This document shows positions 63,620 to 64,000 of a stretch of DNA of 64,000 nucleotides, piece by piece; the stretch's first letter is position 1, and every line of letters begins with the position of its first letter. The stretch lies in assembly GCA_022496185.1 (NCBI GenBank), contig WTXG01000011.1:1-64000 (forward strand), read 5' to 3'. A program made the position numbers and the translations under genes. The notes below the pieces were generated by a model. The model had not been told where the DNA came from. It was given only the letters and a program-made list of their open reading frames with translations, and did not search any database. Source of the stretch: Multifurca ochricompacta (Eukaryota; Basidiomycota; Agaricomycetes; Russulales; Russulaceae).

Positions 63620-64000
63620 CTAAAGTGTAATCCGAATAGCCCAATCCTTGGTAACGCCAAGGCTGGATCCTTGATCGTCAGCACGCTCGCAACACCGTCC
63701 CTTTCATCCGCCGCGGCCACACCTAGCGCGTACTCCCACTCAAGGTCACGGCCCCCTTCGACAACAACGCGCTTGGGTCTACCTGGTAGGCCGAGAATGA
63801 CAACCCTCTCGACGCGCACGGATGCCATGCCAGTCTGGAACGGGTTCTCCGGGCGGAAATCCGCGATGGCGTTACCCTCAACCGCGGCAAGGGGTGTGGC
63901 GAGAGCCAAGTCTGTGTTCGAAAAGCGCAACTCAGTGCCTTGCGAGATCTTATCCACAGATAGACTACGCCATGCGAGGTGCCCATCCTTGTATGCGTAC
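63620..64000 (-). CDS. GH31 alpha-glucosidase family, C-terminal end (partial)
   Basis: The minus strand entering at 64000 reads YAYKDGHLAW, DKISQGTELRFSNTDLALAT, VERVVILGLPGRPKRVVVEG, LGVAAADERDGVASVLTIKD, PALALP, and, with a one-base shift, DWAIRITL and a stop at 63620. The YAYKDG segment followed by a beta-sandwich ending in ...VLTIKDPALAL..DW.I is the end of GH31 enzymes such as glucosidase II alpha, which trims glucose from N-glycans in the ER. The assignment rests on the tail only. Without the shift the frame runs on to about 63586, so the exact C-terminus is uncertain. Confidence 0.6.

Overview
The window is nuclear DNA of a mushroom-forming fungus (Agaricomycetes-type basidiomycete). 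The evidence is genes broken by many 50-130 base introns with GT/GC...AG ends, 7- and 21-base microexons, fungal gene families (SulP/STAS carrier, proteinase-K-like subtilase, WRAP53/TCAB1-like WD40 protein, ArsB/CitMHS carrier, 3-hydroxyacyl-CoA dehydrogenase, GH31), and transposons decaying almost only at CpG, as methylated basidiomycete repeats do. I cannot name the species.

Bases 1 to about 49,832 are one nested transposon pile. I could order it because most elements keep 5-base (LTR), 8-base (hAT) or TA (Tc1/mariner) target duplications. From outside inward: a relic LTR-A holds a relic gypsy LTR, which holds a Tc1-like foldback element (48045-49644), which holds gypsy-3 (5' LTR 47469-48044, minus). 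Gypsy-3 carries copia-X1 (1-13415), copia-Y1, an LTR-A, a 1.4 kb LTR-F and a 222-base tRNA-bearing mini-element. Copia-Y1 carries gypsy-2 (38075-45540, full length), a Tc1 foldback (14806-16415), an LTR-A and copia-Y2 (20570-32781). Copia-Y2 carries full-length copia-X2 (22595-27743) and a solo LTR. Copia-X1 carries gypsy-1 (5697-13162, full length), two LTR-A copies, a gypsy solo LTR and a hAT MITE. The segment 14070-37046 was later inverted by recombination between two opposed 512-base LTRs (13558-14069 and 37047-37558). Their target duplications are exchanged, and three independent duplications (GAAAG, ATTCC, AGAAG) only pair up when the inversion is undone.

Gypsy-1 and gypsy-2 are both 7,466 bases long and are chromodomain Ty3/gypsy elements with three points of interest: a primer site complementary to their own RNA start (Tf1-type self-priming), a gag/pol -1 frame change, and a third ORF after the chromodomain. 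ORF3 encodes about 400 residues with a coiled coil and four tandem zinc knuckles. I do not recognise it, and it is the best candidate for an undescribed component. The copia elements carry a primer site matching the anticodon arm of initiator tRNA-Met.

Bases 50,300-64,000 are gene-dense host sequence: ArsB/CitMHS-like carrier (-), WRAP53-like WD40 protein (+, divergent, 63 bases apart), secreted subtilase (+), SulP/STAS anion carrier (-), 3-hydroxyacyl-CoA dehydrogenase (+), a small unknown protein (-), and the end of a GH31 glucosidase (-). They form no pathway together. Single-base frame breaks occur in CpG-rich young elements and in two or three host genes, so assembly indels must be considered.
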